Assembly (NCBI GenBank): GCA_002308915.1
Contig: DBWI01000021.1
Span: 41,280 to 101,961, forward strand
Source: Christensenella sp. UBA1242
GTDB taxonomy: Bacteria; Bacillota; Clostridia; Christensenellales; UBA1242
Direction of reading: 5' to 3'
Length of the DNA stretch: 60,682 nucleotides
The translations under genes and the position numbers were made by a program. The notes under the pieces are model-generated. The model saw nothing but the letters and a program-made list of their open reading frames with translations. It ran no database searches and was not told the DNA's origin. This document shows positions 8,108-16,378 of this stretch, one piece after another. Position 1 is the stretch's first letter. Each line of letters starts with the position of its first letter.

Positions 8108-8872
8108 TTAACTTTTGGGTTTTTGAACACCTGCCCTGTCAATAACATAATCTTGCTTGTAAACAAGGTCACCTACAGATGTAATCTTGTATCCTTGCCC
8201 CTTTAATCTATCCAAAATCATTGGCAATGCATCCAAAATATGGTCAGAGTCATTGTGACATAGTATGATTGAACCATTTTTTACATTGCTTAATATTCTG
8301 CTTGTGATTTGTTCTGCACTTATACCTTTCCAATCCAAAGAATCCACACTCCATTGAATTGGAATAAGATTAAGTTCTTTTGTTACTTCAATTAATGTAT
8401 TGTTATATGCCCCATATGGAGGTCTAAATAACTCAACCTTTTTTTGAGTTATGCTCTCAATCATATTCACACAAGTTGTAATTTCTGATGTGATTGAATC
8501 TCTTGAAATTTTTGTCATGTCTGGATGTGTGTTAGAGTGGCAACCAACCTCAAGCCCATTGTCTGCAATCTTTTTTACTAAGTCTGGATATTTATCTACC
8601 CAAAACCCAACTAAAAAGAATGTTCCTCCCGCATCATATTCTTTGAGCGTTGACATGATTTTTTCTGTTTTCTCTGCTCCCCATGCTGCATCAAATGAAA
8701 TTGCAACTTGCTTGTTATTTGTTTGCACACTATAAACAGGAACAAGTCTAACATTATACCCAAAGAAAACTTGAGCACTTGGATTGCCACCAAATGAGAG
8801 TGCTAACAGCAACCCCACAATAAGAACTAGCAAAACAAATTTAATAGATTTTAGTTTGACAACACAAAACAT
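8108..8872 (-). CDS. Polysaccharide deacetylase, PdaB-like (CE4)
   Basis: About 254 residues. An N-terminal hydrophobic segment (FVLLVLIVGLLLALSF) anchors or exports it; the NodB-homology domain fills the rest. Seen in order: SFDAAWG (catalytic/metal Asp), HSNTHPDM (metal His pair), RPPYGAYN, DSLDW, and the closing strand GSIILCHND. The AAWG form of motif 1 and overall size are typical of the PdaB sporulation deacetylases. Expected role: de-N-acetylation of cell-wall glycan. ATG 8872 is chosen because GTGAGG sits 5 nt upstream; the longer frame from 8911 adds residues before the signal and lacks a site. Confidence 0.82.
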   Translation of the reverse strand: MFCVVKLKSIKFVLLVLIVGLLLALSFGGNPSAQVFFGYNVRLVPVYSVQTNNKQVAISFDAAWGAEKTEKIMSTLKEYDAGGTFFLVGFWVDKYPDLVKKIADNGLEVGCHSNTHPDMTKISRDSITSEITTCVNMIESITQKKVELFRPPYGAYNNTLIEVTKELNLIPIQWSVDSLDWKGISAEQITSRILSNVKNGSIILCHNDSDHILDALPMILDRLKGQGYKITSVGDLVYKQDYVIDRAGVQKPKS

Positions 8873-9065
8873 TAAAACCTCACTTTTAACTATAATCATT
8901 ATACAAACCATAACAAATGCGATATTTGTATAAAATTAAGAACCTTTGTTTTTTTCTGTCGAAATAAATATATTCAATAAATTTGCACAATATGCAAAGT
9001 GTTTTATATTTGTTTGAATAATATAAAAATGACAAAAATTGAGCAAAATTCTTGTTTTTTCGTCA

Positions 9066-9103
9066 AAAAAAGAGTCTTTTTTTGTAAAGACTCTTATTTT
9101 TTG
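9066..9103 (-). terminator. Rho-independent terminator after clpX
   Basis: Stem AAGAGTCTTT/AAAGACTCTT (9070-9079 and 9086-9095), followed on the minus strand by a T run. Confidence 0.85.
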
Positions 9104-9118
9104 AATTTTTATTATCTG

Positions 9119-10390
9119 CTAAACAGCTTCTTTGGGACTCTCTTCATCGTCATTTTTTTCTGTTCTAATTATCACTGGTTTTGCATTGTTTGTGATGCAA
9201 TCTTCATTGATTATAATCTTTGAAATATTCTTATCATTTGGTGCATCATACATAAGGTCAAGCATATATTCTTCCATAATTGTTCTAAGCCCTCTTGCCC
9301 CAGTTTTGAGTTCCATTGCTTTTTTTGATACAGCTCTTATTGCTTGTGGTTGAATTTCCAATGCAATATTTTCCATATCAAACATTTTTTCATATTGCTT
9401 AATTATTGCATTCTTTGGCTTTGTCATGATATCAACAAGTGCTTGTTCACTTAAGTCACTTAGTCCAACAACAACAGGAAGTCTTCCAACAAATTCTGGA
9501 ATTAGACCATACTTTGTTAAATCGTGTGGTTGAAGTTCTTTGATAAGCTTTGTTGCATCATTATCAAAACTTTTTACTTCGGCATTGAATCCAAGTGAAG
9601 AAGTGTTAACTCTTGATTCAACAACCTTGTCAAGACCAACAAATGCACCACCACAAATAAACAAAATATTTGTTGTATCAATTTGAATGTTTTCTTGTTG
9701 TGGATGCTTCCTTCCACCTTGTGGTGGAACAGATGCAACAGTGCTTTCTAGTATTTTTAAAAGTGCTTGTTGAACACCCTCACCAGAAACATCTCTTGTG
9801 ATTGAAACATTTTCACCCTTTTTTGCAATCTTATCTATTTCATCAACATAAACTATTCCACGCTCAGCCTTTTTGATATCATAATCAGCATTTTGAATAA
9901 GTTTGAGTAATATATTTTCAACATCATCTCCAACATATCCAGCTTGTGTTAATGTTGTTGCATCAGCTGTTGCAAAAGGCACTTTAAGAATTCTTGCAAG
10001 GGTTTTTGCAAGTAGTGTTTTTCCGCAACCTGTTGGCCCAACCATCAATATATTTGATTTGTCTAGCTCAATAAAATTGCTATCTTTTGATTTTTGTTCA
10101 TTATTATAGTTAATTCTTTTATAGTGATTATATACTGCAACAGAAAGAACTTTTTTTGCTTCATCTTGACCAACTATATATTCATCAAGTTGGCTTTTGA
10201 TTTCTTGTGGTGTTGGTAATTCAATACTTTCTAATGCTTCACCACCTTTGGTTTCTTTTACAATATCTTTGCAAACCTCAACACACTCATCACATATATA
10301 GCAATCACCAGTTGGATTTGCAATAAGTCTTTTTACAACTCTTTGCGACTTTCCACAAAAAGAACATACCATATCTTCGTTATCTTTCAT
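9119..10390 (-). CDS. clpX: ATP-dependent Clp protease ATP-binding subunit ClpX
   Basis: 423 residues, normal size. The N-terminal zinc-binding domain has CSFC (C9, C12) and CDEC (C33, C36). Then the AAA+ module: Walker A GPTGCGKT near residue 117, pore segment YVGDDVENIL, Walker B IVYVDEIDKI, and the sensor-2 region GARGLRTIMEE. ClpX unfolds tagged substrates and feeds them to ClpP. It lies 14 bp downstream of clpP and behind tig, the common tig-clpP-clpX order. AGGAGG precedes the ATG. Confidence 0.98.
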   Translation of the reverse strand: MKDNEDMVCSFCGKSQRVVKRLIANPTGDCYICDECVEVCKDIVKETKGGEALESIELPTPQEIKSQLDEYIVGQDEAKKVLSVAVYNHYKRINYNNEQKSKDSNFIELDKSNILMVGPTGCGKTLLAKTLARILKVPFATADATTLTQAGYVGDDVENILLKLIQNADYDIKKAERGIVYVDEIDKIAKKGENVSITRDVSGEGVQQALLKILESTVASVPPQGGRKHPQQENIQIDTTNILFICGGAFVGLDKVVESRVNTSSLGFNAEVKSFDNDATKLIKELQPHDLTKYGLIPEFVGRLPVVVGLSDLSEQALVDIMTKPKNAIIKQYEKMFDMENIALEIQPQAIRAVSKKAMELKTGARGLRTIMEEYMLDLMYDAPNDKNISKIIINEDCITNNAKPVIIRTEKNDDEESPKEAV

Positions 10391-10404
10391 TTTACCTCCT
10401 TGTC

Positions 10405-10998
10405 CTATTTTGCTTCATCTGGTCGTTTTTCTAATACCTTGTCGACAATTCCATATTCAAGAGCTTCTTCGGCTTCCATATAGAAATCTCTGTCAGTATC
10501 CTTTTCAACTTTTTCTAAAGGTTGACCCGTTTTTTCGCTTAAAATTTTGTTCATTTTTTGCTTAATCTTTTGAATGTGATTAGCTCTAATTTGAATATCA
10601 CTTGCTTGACCTTGTGCTCCACCAAGTGGTTGATGAATCATAATCTCACTATTTGGCAAAGCAAATCTTTTTCCTTTTGTTCCACTAGCAAGCAAAAATG
10701 CCCCCATAGACGCAGCAAGACCAACACAAATTGTGCTAACATCACATTTAATGTAGTTCATTGTGTCATAAATTGCCATACCAGCGCTAACTGAACCACC
10801 AGGACTATTGATATATACTGCAATATCTTTTTCTGGATTTTTTCCCTCAAGATAAATTAATTGTGCAACAACAATGTCTGCTGTTTCATCTGTTATTTCA
10901 CCAGTAATAAAAACTATTCTGTCTTCAAGTAATCTAGAATATATATCATATGACCTTTCACCTTTGCTTGTTTGGTCAACTACCATAGGAATAAGCAT
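10405..10998 (-). CDS. clpP: ATP-dependent Clp protease proteolytic subunit ClpP
   Basis: 197 residues. Catalytic Ser in GLAASMGAFLLASG, His in MIHQPLGG, Asp in the KDTDRDFYM segment; an ERSYDIYSRLLEDRI start typical of ClpP. It assembles into the barrel that degrades proteins delivered by ClpX. Second gene of the tig-clpP-clpX group (26 bp after tig, 14 bp before clpX). AAGGAG lies about 11 nt before the ATG. Confidence 0.98.
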   Translation of the reverse strand: MLIPMVVDQTSKGERSYDIYSRLLEDRIVFITGEITDETADIVVAQLIYLEGKNPEKDIAVYINSPGGSVSAGMAIYDTMNYIKCDVSTICVGLAASMGAFLLASGTKGKRFALPNSEIMIHQPLGGAQGQASDIQIRANHIQKIKQKMNKILSEKTGQPLEKVEKDTDRDFYMEAEEALEYGIVDKVLEKRPDEAK

Positions 10999-11024
10999 AA
11001 AAATTATTTCTCCTTTAATAATAA

Positions 11025-12305
11025 TTAAACTAATTTATTACCATCTTTGAGTAAAGTTAAAAGTTTGTTCATCAAAATATCATTTTGAATGTATGCAAGA
11101 TTTCTGTTGCCCAAACTCTTTTTGTATTCTTCAACACTCTTGCCATATCTTGTTGCTGTTTCTGCAAGTTTTGCATCAAGTTCATCTTCTGTTACATCAA
11201 GATTTTCTTTTTTAACAATTGCTTCCAAAACAAGTCTTGTTTTTACAACTTCTTTGGCTTGGTCTTTTCTTTCATTTCTTAAATCTTCCATTGTCATATG
11301 CATTTGTTCAAGATAATCTTCAACTTTGTAACCTTGGTAACTAAGTCTTGTTGAAAAATCTTCCATAAACATATCTAATTGACGCTCAATCATAACTTCT
11401 GGAATATCTACTTCACCATTTTTTACAACAGCTTCAATAATGTTGTTTTCTGTTTCTCTCTTAAGTTTTGCATCAAGATTTTCTTGAAGATGCTTTTTGA
11501 TGTCTGCCTTGTACTCTTCTAATGTTTCAAATTCTGAAACACTTGAAGCAAATTCATCATCAAGTTCTGGAAGTGTTTTTTCTTCAACACTCTTAACTGT
11601 AACTTTGAAAACTGCTGGCTTACCTTTTAAAGCTTCACTAAAGTATTCATCTGGGAATTTTACATTAACATCTTTTGTTTCCCCTTCTTTCATTCCAACA
11701 ATTTGATCTTCAAATCCTTCAATGAATGTATGTGAACCAAGTTGAAGTCTGTAATCTTCTGCCTTACCACCTTCAAACTCTTTTTTGTCAACAAATCCTG
11801 TAAAGTCAATTACAACAAAGTCATCAAGTTTTGCTTCTCTGTCAACTTTTACATATCTTGCTTGACGTTCACGAGCTTGGTTAAGTTCTTTTGTTATTTG
11901 TTCTTCTTTTACTTCGCCTGTTGCTTTTTTGATTTCAAGACCTGTGTATGCACCAAGTTTTACATCTGGTTCTGATTGAACAACTGCAACCAAAACAATA
12001 CCATCTTCATCAAATTTATCTATTCTGATTTCTGGACTTGCAACTGGAACAATATCTGTTTCATGTTCAAGTGCATGATTATATTCATGAGTAAACAAGT
12101 GGTCTATTGCATCATCATAAAATACTGTTGCACCATAATTCTTTTCTATGATAGCTCTTGGAGCTTTGCCTTTACGGAAACCTTCGATATTAAACTTGCC
12201 TCTTGTTTCTTCGTAAACATGCTCAACGTATGCTTCCCATTCTTCCTTGTTCGCTGTGATTGTGATTTCGTACTTATTGTTTTCTAATTTTTTTGCTGTG
12301 TACAT
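11025..12305 (-). CDS. tig: Trigger factor (ribosome-associated chaperone, PPIase)
   Basis: 426 residues. N-terminal ribosome-binding domain with the signature GFRKGKAPR near residue 42; an FKBP-type prolyl isomerase domain in the middle (VVIDFTGFVDKKEF through GMKEGETKDVNVKFP); and a helical C-terminal chaperone domain. It binds nascent chains at the ribosome exit. First gene of the clpP-clpX cluster, with a promoter at 12334-12361 and AAAAGGAG upstream of the ATG. Confidence 0.97.
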   Translation of the reverse strand: MYTAKKLENNKYEITITANKEEWEAYVEHVYEETRGKFNIEGFRKGKAPRAIIEKNYGATVFYDDAIDHLFTHEYNHALEHETDIVPVASPEIRIDKFDEDGIVLVAVVQSEPDVKLGAYTGLEIKKATGEVKEEQITKELNQARERQARYVKVDREAKLDDFVVIDFTGFVDKKEFEGGKAEDYRLQLGSHTFIEGFEDQIVGMKEGETKDVNVKFPDEYFSEALKGKPAVFKVTVKSVEEKTLPELDDEFASSVSEFETLEEYKADIKKHLQENLDAKLKRETENNIIEAVVKNGEVDIPEVMIERQLDMFMEDFSTRLSYQGYKVEDYLEQMHMTMEDLRNERKDQAKEVVKTRLVLEAIVKKENLDVTEDELDAKLAETATRYGKSVEEYKKSLGNRNLAYIQNDILMNKLLTLLKDGNKLV

Positions 12306-12333
12306 TATTAATTTTCTCCTTTTTAACCGAGCA

Positions 12334-12361
12334 ATTATAACATATTATAAAAATATTTCAA
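12334..12361 (-). promoter_or_regulatory. Promoter of tig-clpP-clpX
   Basis: Minus strand: TTGAAA (12361-12356), 16-bp spacer, TATAAT (12339-12334), 28 nt before the tig ATG. I see no CtsR-type heptad repeat. Confidence 0.6.
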
Positions 12362-12439
12362 ACTTTTTTTTATATAACTTTAAAATAATTATATCATAAT
12401 AATAAAAATTTAATTCAAAGCTTTATGTCTAAATATGAC

Positions 12440-12476
12440 AAAAAAAAGAGTGAATCAATTCACTCTAATTTTTGCA
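12440..12476 (-). terminator. Rho-independent terminator
   Basis: Stem AGAGTGAAT/ATTCACTCT with flanking A and T runs, just downstream of the small membrane protein gene ending at 12501. Confidence 0.85.
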
Positions 12477-12500
12477 TATGATTTTGTCCCAATCGTTATA

Positions 12501-12764
12501 TTATACAATAGATAAAATAACCATGAGTACAACAACAACGACAGCTACCCAGTATGTTATCCACCAACCAATGTTACGTTTGCTACGAACATATTGGAAA
12601 GCATATACCATTGTTACAATATAAGCAAAACATTGACCAACTGTCATTAAAGCACCAACAACGCTAGCTCCAGCTTTCAACCAGCCAAGTATTTTTGCAA
12701 GCAAAAGTGCTGCTGCAACACAAACAAGACCAATGTATGCAAGCATATTCATAAATTTCTTCAT
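12501..12764 (-). CDS. Small membrane protein, three hydrophobic segments
   Basis: 87 residues, nearly all hydrophobic: about 8-27 (YIGLVCVAAALLLAKILG), 32-55 and 68-87 (WWITYWVAVVVVVLMVILSI). A short basic loop (RSKRNIG) separates the last two. No family recognised. AGGAGATGAG precedes the ATG, and the gene has its own terminator; it lies between rluD and tig in the same orientation. Confidence 0.65.
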   Translation of the reverse strand: MKKFMNMLAYIGLVCVAAALLLAKILGWLKAGASVVGALMTVGQCFAYIVTMVYAFQYVRSKRNIGWWITYWVAVVVVVLMVILSIV

Positions 12765-12838
12765 CTACTCATCTCCTTTGTTTTATAGTATATTTATTTT
12801 TTTGTTATTTGGCAACTAATTCTCTTATCTTATTTCTA

Positions 12839-13750
12839 TCATTTTTGCATTCTTTTTAATTTTTCTAATATATCAGAAAAATATTGTGGCAAAGGCACTT
12901 CAAAAGTCAACCTTTCGCCAGTTGTTGGTTGAGTTAATTCAAGTTTGTATGCATGCAATAATTGCCCATTTGTTTTAAACTTATCAGTAACTCCATAAAC
13001 ATCATCTCCCACAATTGGATGATGAATATACTTTGAATGAACACGAATTTGATGAGTTCTGCCTGTTGAAAGAACAAATTCAACAAACGTATAGTCACCA
13101 AACCTTTGCAAAACATTATAATGTGTAATAGCAATTTTCCCTTCATTATCTGGACATACTGCCATTTGTTTTCTATCTTTTTTACTTCGTGCAATGTGAG
13201 TGGTTATTGTTCCATTGTCTTCCTTAAAATTACCATGACATAATGCAAGATAATATCTATGGCAACTTTTTTCTTCTATCTGTTTTGCAAGTGATATGTG
13301 TGCCTTGTCATTTTTTGCAACAACCAAAAGTCCTGATGTGTTTTTGTCAATCCTGTGAACAATACCCGGTCTAACAACTCCATTAATTGAACTCAAATTT
13401 TTTAAGTGAAACAAAAGTGCATTAACAAGTGTATTACTTTCATTCCCTCCTGCTGGATGAACTACCATCCCTTGTGGTTTGTTTATAACTGCTAAATCAT
13501 CATCTTCATAAACAATATCAATGTCTATATTTTGTGGTGACAAGTCTAATTCTTTTGGCTCAAATTCTTGACATTCAATAACATCACCGAGCTTTAGTTT
13601 TTGCCCACTTTTGACATTTTTTTGATTATAAAAAACCAAGTCGTCCTCTATCATATTTTTTATATGAGAACGACTTTGTTGTAATTTTTCTTCCAAAAAT
13701 ACATCTAATCTTTTTCCAACATCATTTTGTTCTACAACAAATCTAGACAT
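12839..13750 (-). CDS. rluD: RluA/RluD-family rRNA pseudouridine synthase
   Basis: 303 residues. N-terminal S4 RNA-binding domain (RLDVFLEEKLQQSRSHIKNM), then the pseudouridine synthase core: HRIDKNTSGLLVVAKN holds the catalytic Asp, followed by GRTHQIRVH and the C-terminal HPIVGDDVYG. Isomerises uridines in rRNA; RluD versus another RluA member cannot be settled by eye. ATG 13750 is chosen: AAGGAG sits 6 nt upstream and the start overlaps the lspA stop (TAATG). rluD after lspA is a common Bacillota arrangement. Confidence 0.93.
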   Translation of the reverse strand: MSRFVVEQNDVGKRLDVFLEEKLQQSRSHIKNMIEDDLVFYNQKNVKSGQKLKLGDVIECQEFEPKELDLSPQNIDIDIVYEDDDLAVINKPQGMVVHPAGGNESNTLVNALLFHLKNLSSINGVVRPGIVHRIDKNTSGLLVVAKNDKAHISLAKQIEEKSCHRYYLALCHGNFKEDNGTITTHIARSKKDRKQMAVCPDNEGKIAITHYNVLQRFGDYTFVEFVLSTGRTHQIRVHSKYIHHPIVGDDVYGVTDKFKTNGQLLHAYKLELTQPTTGERLTFEVPLPQYFSDILEKLKRMQK

Positions 13751-14235
13751 TATTTCTCCTTCTTCCATTCTTTGTCAAGAAACAACATATAAATTGCGAA
13801 CAAAACTATTCCAACGCAAAGGAAAATATCTGCAAGGTTGCATGTAAAACTAAAAAACTTGAACTTGATAAAATCTCTTACATAGCCAAAACATATTCTA
13901 TCAAACAAATTACCGGCTGCACCGCCAAAAATTATACCCATTGTGATACAATAAAACATTGATTTGCCTTTGTAGAATATATTAAAAACAACAAGTCCCA
14001 AAATCATTATTGAACTAATAATAATCAGCATTATAACATGACCAGCAAAAGAACTATAAGCTGCGCCTATGTTGTGAACTGAAATAAATGATAAGAAATT
14101 TTTTATAACAACAAAAGCCTCATCATCTGTTAAAATTTTTGTTAATAAATCAAAAAAAACACAAATTAACATGACAAGTACAATTGTGATAACAAATCTT
14201 ATTTCTCTACGTTTTGCTTTTTTATTTTTTTCCAT
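13750..14235 (-). CDS. lspA: Lipoprotein signal peptidase (signal peptidase II)
   Basis: 161 residues with four membrane segments. Seen: the NIGAAYSSF motif, GNLFDRICFGYVRDF and CNLADIF, which carry the two catalytic aspartates of this family. It cleaves signal peptides of lipoproteins just before the lipidated Cys; at least one lipoprotein is encoded in this window (24844-25329). One-base overlap with rluD downstream, 4-bp gap from sepF upstream. Confidence 0.95.
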   Translation of the reverse strand: MEKNKKAKRREIRFVITIVLVMLICVFFDLLTKILTDDEAFVVIKNFLSFISVHNIGAAYSSFAGHVIMLIIISSIMILGLVVFNIFYKGKSMFYCITMGIIFGGAAGNLFDRICFGYVRDFIKFKFFSFTCNLADIFLCVGIVLFAIYMLFLDKEWKKEK

Positions 14236-14239
14236 CTTT

Positions 14240-14599
14240 TTATCCTAAATTAACGCAAAATAGGTAAGTTTTTTCTGATATTTTCTTTATTCTTCCACCA
14301 AGAGCATATATTGCACCAGACATAAAATCCAAAGCTCTAACATACTCCCTAGTCTCCAAATTCTCAAAGTTTACAACAACATCTCTTTTTAATTTTAAAA
14401 CATCAACTATTTGCTGTACTTCTTTTTCTGACTTTGGCACAAACTCTTCTGGTTTTTGATATTCGTTTTTTTCTGTTAAATCATATTCTGCACTTTTGAC
14501 ATCAAAAACACTGTTTTGCTCTTTTTCTTGTTTTGATTCATCAGCTTTTTGTTGCCCTTCAAAGCCAAGCCCTCTCAAAATACCATTAAAAAATCCCAT
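14240..14599 (-). CDS. sepF: Cell division protein SepF
   Basis: 119 residues. The N-terminal MGFFNGILRGLG is the amphipathic membrane-binding helix; a charged linker follows to about residue 45; the rest is the SepF core (VPKSEKEVQQIVDVLK, VVVNFENLE, RALDFMSGAIYALGG). SepF bundles FtsZ filaments and tethers them to the membrane. GGAG lies 6 nt before the ATG. The start codon can pair with an upstream ATCCCAT (see findings). Confidence 0.95.
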   Translation of the reverse strand: MGFFNGILRGLGFEGQQKADESKQEKEQNSVFDVKSAEYDLTEKNEYQKPEEFVPKSEKEVQQIVDVLKLKRDVVVNFENLETREYVRALDFMSGAIYALGGRIKKISEKTYLFCVNLG

Positions 14600-14656
14600 C
14601 TTTTACTCCATTATAATGGTATCAAAAATGGGATGTTTTTGTCAAATAAAATTGTA

Positions 14657-15019
14657 TCACTCATAAAAACCCAAGCTTATCAAAATAGCTTTGTCTACTT
14701 CTTTCATTTTTTTGTAATCAAGTGTACACACTTTTTCGTTCAATCTTTTTTTATCAATAGTTCTAATCTGTTCCAAAAGAACAACGCTATCTTTTGGCAA
14801 ATTGTATGTTGAAGATTTAAGTTCAACATGTGTTGGAATTTTTGCTTTTGAAAGTTGACTTGTGATTGCTGCAACAATTATTGTTGGAGAATATTTGTTG
14901 CCAATATTATTTTGTATAACAAGAATTGGCCTAAGCCCTCCTTGCTCACTTCCAACAACAGGGCTTAGGTCTGCAAAATAAATATCTCCTCGAATTATTT
15001 GTTGTCCCCTTTCTTGCAC
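14657..15019 (-). CDS. mazF: MazF/EndoA-type mRNA endoribonuclease toxin
   Basis: 120 residues. RGDIYFADLSPVVGSEQGG, RPILVIQNNIGN, SPTIIVAAITSQ and an LLEQIRTIDK strand are characteristic of the PemK/MazF family; in known members the Arg near the start and the Thr in AAITSQ are catalytic. It would cleave mRNA at short sequence motifs when freed from its antitoxin. GTG start at 15019 with AAAGGA 8 nt upstream; it overlaps the preceding gene by 25 bp, so the two are translationally coupled. Confidence 0.93.
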   Translation of the reverse strand: MQERGQQIIRGDIYFADLSPVVGSEQGGLRPILVIQNNIGNKYSPTIIVAAITSQLSKAKIPTHVELKSSTYNLPKDSVVLLEQIRTIDKKRLNEKVCTLDYKKMKEVDKAILISLGFYE

Positions 15020-15237
15020 GATATTATCCTTTCATAACCCAAAAAATCCAAAAGGTCAGTGCTCTCAAATTCTTCATCAAGTTCAATATTTTCAAACACT
15101 TCGCCCTTCATTTTCATACTATGCACAAGGTCATCATTTTGTCCTAAATAGAAATTATAATCTTGTCCATTCTTTTGTTCGAAATCAGCAATTTTTTGTT
15201 CTAATTCTTGCTTTAACTTATTAAAATTGTTTTTCAT
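14995..15237 (-). CDS. Small acidic protein, putative antitoxin partner of MazF
   Basis: 80 residues, not recognisable as MazE/EndoAI: I see no ribbon-helix-helix start and no AbrB-like strand pattern. It has an N-terminal helical, charged part (KLKQELEQKIADFEQKNG) and an acidic C-terminal part (ENIELDEEFESTDLLDF). The 25-bp overlap with mazF and the order antitoxin-toxin suggest a neutralising role. GGAG is about 8 nt before the ATG. The terminator at 15288-15318 separates it from the gene upstream, so the pair has its own transcript. Confidence 0.6.
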   Translation of the reverse strand: MKNNFNKLKQELEQKIADFEQKNGQDYNFYLGQNDDLVHSMKMKGEVFENIELDEEFESTDLLDFLGYERIISCKKGDNK

Positions 15238-15287
15238 TTAATTATCTCCAAAAAGCATTTTCCTAAACTAGATTGAGTAAAATATAA

Positions 15288-15318
15288 AAAAAAATGCATA
15301 TTTTTATTCAAAATATGC
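15288..15318 (-). terminator. Rho-independent terminator
   Basis: Stem GCATATTTT/AAAATATGC (15296-15304 and 15310-15318), followed on the minus strand by a T run, downstream of the gene ending at 15339. Confidence 0.8.
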
Positions 15319-15338
15319 CATAAAAATCAATATTTTTA

Positions 15339-15989
15339 TTAAAGTTCATATTGTTTGTTGTCTAATACTTTATGTATTTCTTTACCCAAACTTGGAAAAC
15401 TGTCGAGAGTTTTTTTAACTTTTTCAACAAAATCTTTATCATCTTTGTTTGATGTGTAAGTCTGCCAAAAATTATCTACAAAGAACTCTGCCATTTCATC
15501 TCTCAAACAAATTGCTCTTAATCCCAAAAGAAAAACCAACTTGTCATTTTTTAATTGTTCATTCGTATATGACTTGTCAACTTGTGCCATATACTTTTTG
15601 TAATAAAAATCTTTTTTTATTACCATCCTAGAAGTTGTATCAAAACAATAGTCACCAAACTCAACCCATGCATGCTCAAATGGTGCATACATTTCTCCAC
15701 TACAAAGAGCGAACAAATTACCATTCTTAAGTTCAGCCCCATCAAAATCTCTAGCAAGTAATAATGCATACAAATAGCAATAACCAGAAGTGTAACTGTT
15801 TTTTATAAAGTCACCACTCTGTTTGCCACAATAACAATGACCATTTATTTTTGTATAAAAATTGTCATCAAATTTTTTTGCTAGTTTTTTCTTTAATGCC
15901 TTATTAGCAATAACAGAAAACATATACGAAGCTTGAGATTCAAACTCATAATATATTGCATCTTTTGTTTTTGTAACAAATAATCCCAT
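15339..15989 (-). CDS. Unknown protein with a Cys-His-Asp (papain/transglutaminase-like) pattern
   Basis: 216 residues, no signal peptide. C71 in SGYCYLYALLLA, H106 in FEHAWVEFGDY and D117 in CFDTTSRM are spaced and framed as in transglutaminase/papain-like folds (Cys at a helix start; His, then Asp on following strands). No named family recognised. It might be a protease, amidase or inactive relative. ATG 15989 is chosen for the GAGG 6-7 nt upstream; an in-frame extension to 16052 has no site and runs into acpS. It sits 47 bp after acpS and ends in a terminator. Confidence 0.6.
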   Translation of the reverse strand: MGLFVTKTKDAIYYEFESQASYMFSVIANKALKKKLAKKFDDNFYTKINGHCYCGKQSGDFIKNSYTSGYCYLYALLLARDFDGAELKNGNLFALCSGEMYAPFEHAWVEFGDYCFDTTSRMVIKKDFYYKKYMAQVDKSYTNEQLKNDKLVFLLGLRAICLRDEMAEFFVDNFWQTYTSNKDDKDFVEKVKKTLDSFPSLGKEIHKVLDNKQYEL

Positions 15990-16036
15990 TTTTTTCCTCT
16001 TGAATAATTCTATCACAACAAAAAATATTGTCAATG

Positions 16037-16378
16037 CTAAATTATTTGGCAAATAGCAATTGCTATTGTCTTTGAATGAGAAATTGATATTTCCATTTTT
16101 TTGTCATCAGACAAATACGCCTTGCCGTGAAGTTTTGCATATGGTTTTCCATTATCTTGGTGCAAAATTTCTATATCATTAACGCTAACCCCATCTGGAC
16201 ATCCCAATGCCTTAATAACAGCTTCTTTTGCACAAAAACAACCTGTTATTCTTTCCAGTGGATTTTGGAATTTATTAAAATATTTAATTTCACTTTCAAA
16301 AAAAGTGGAGCTTAATAATTTTTTATCATCAACAAATTTTTGCATCCTATCTAGCTCCAAAACATCAATCCCAATCAT
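16037..16378 (-). CDS. acpS: Holo-[acyl-carrier-protein] synthase
   Basis: 113 residues. IGIDVLELDRM at the N-terminus holds the metal-binding Asp, and FCAKEAVIKALG holds the Glu and Lys of the active site; SISHSKTIAIA closes the fold. It transfers 4'-phosphopantetheine from CoA to ACP for fatty acid synthesis. ATG 16378 is chosen because GGGAG lies 5 nt upstream; the GTG at 16384 overlaps that site. It overlaps recX by 14 bp. Confidence 0.95.
   Translation of the reverse strand: MIGIDVLELDRMQKFVDDKKLLSSTFFESEIKYFNKFQNPLERITGCFCAKEAVIKALGCPDGVSVNDIEILHQDNGKPYAKLHGKAYLSDDKKMEISISHSKTIAIAICQII

Noticed and set aside
12306..12333. CtsR or HrcA operator upstream of tig-clpP-clpX
   Set aside because: No heptad direct repeat or CIRCE inverted repeat was seen.
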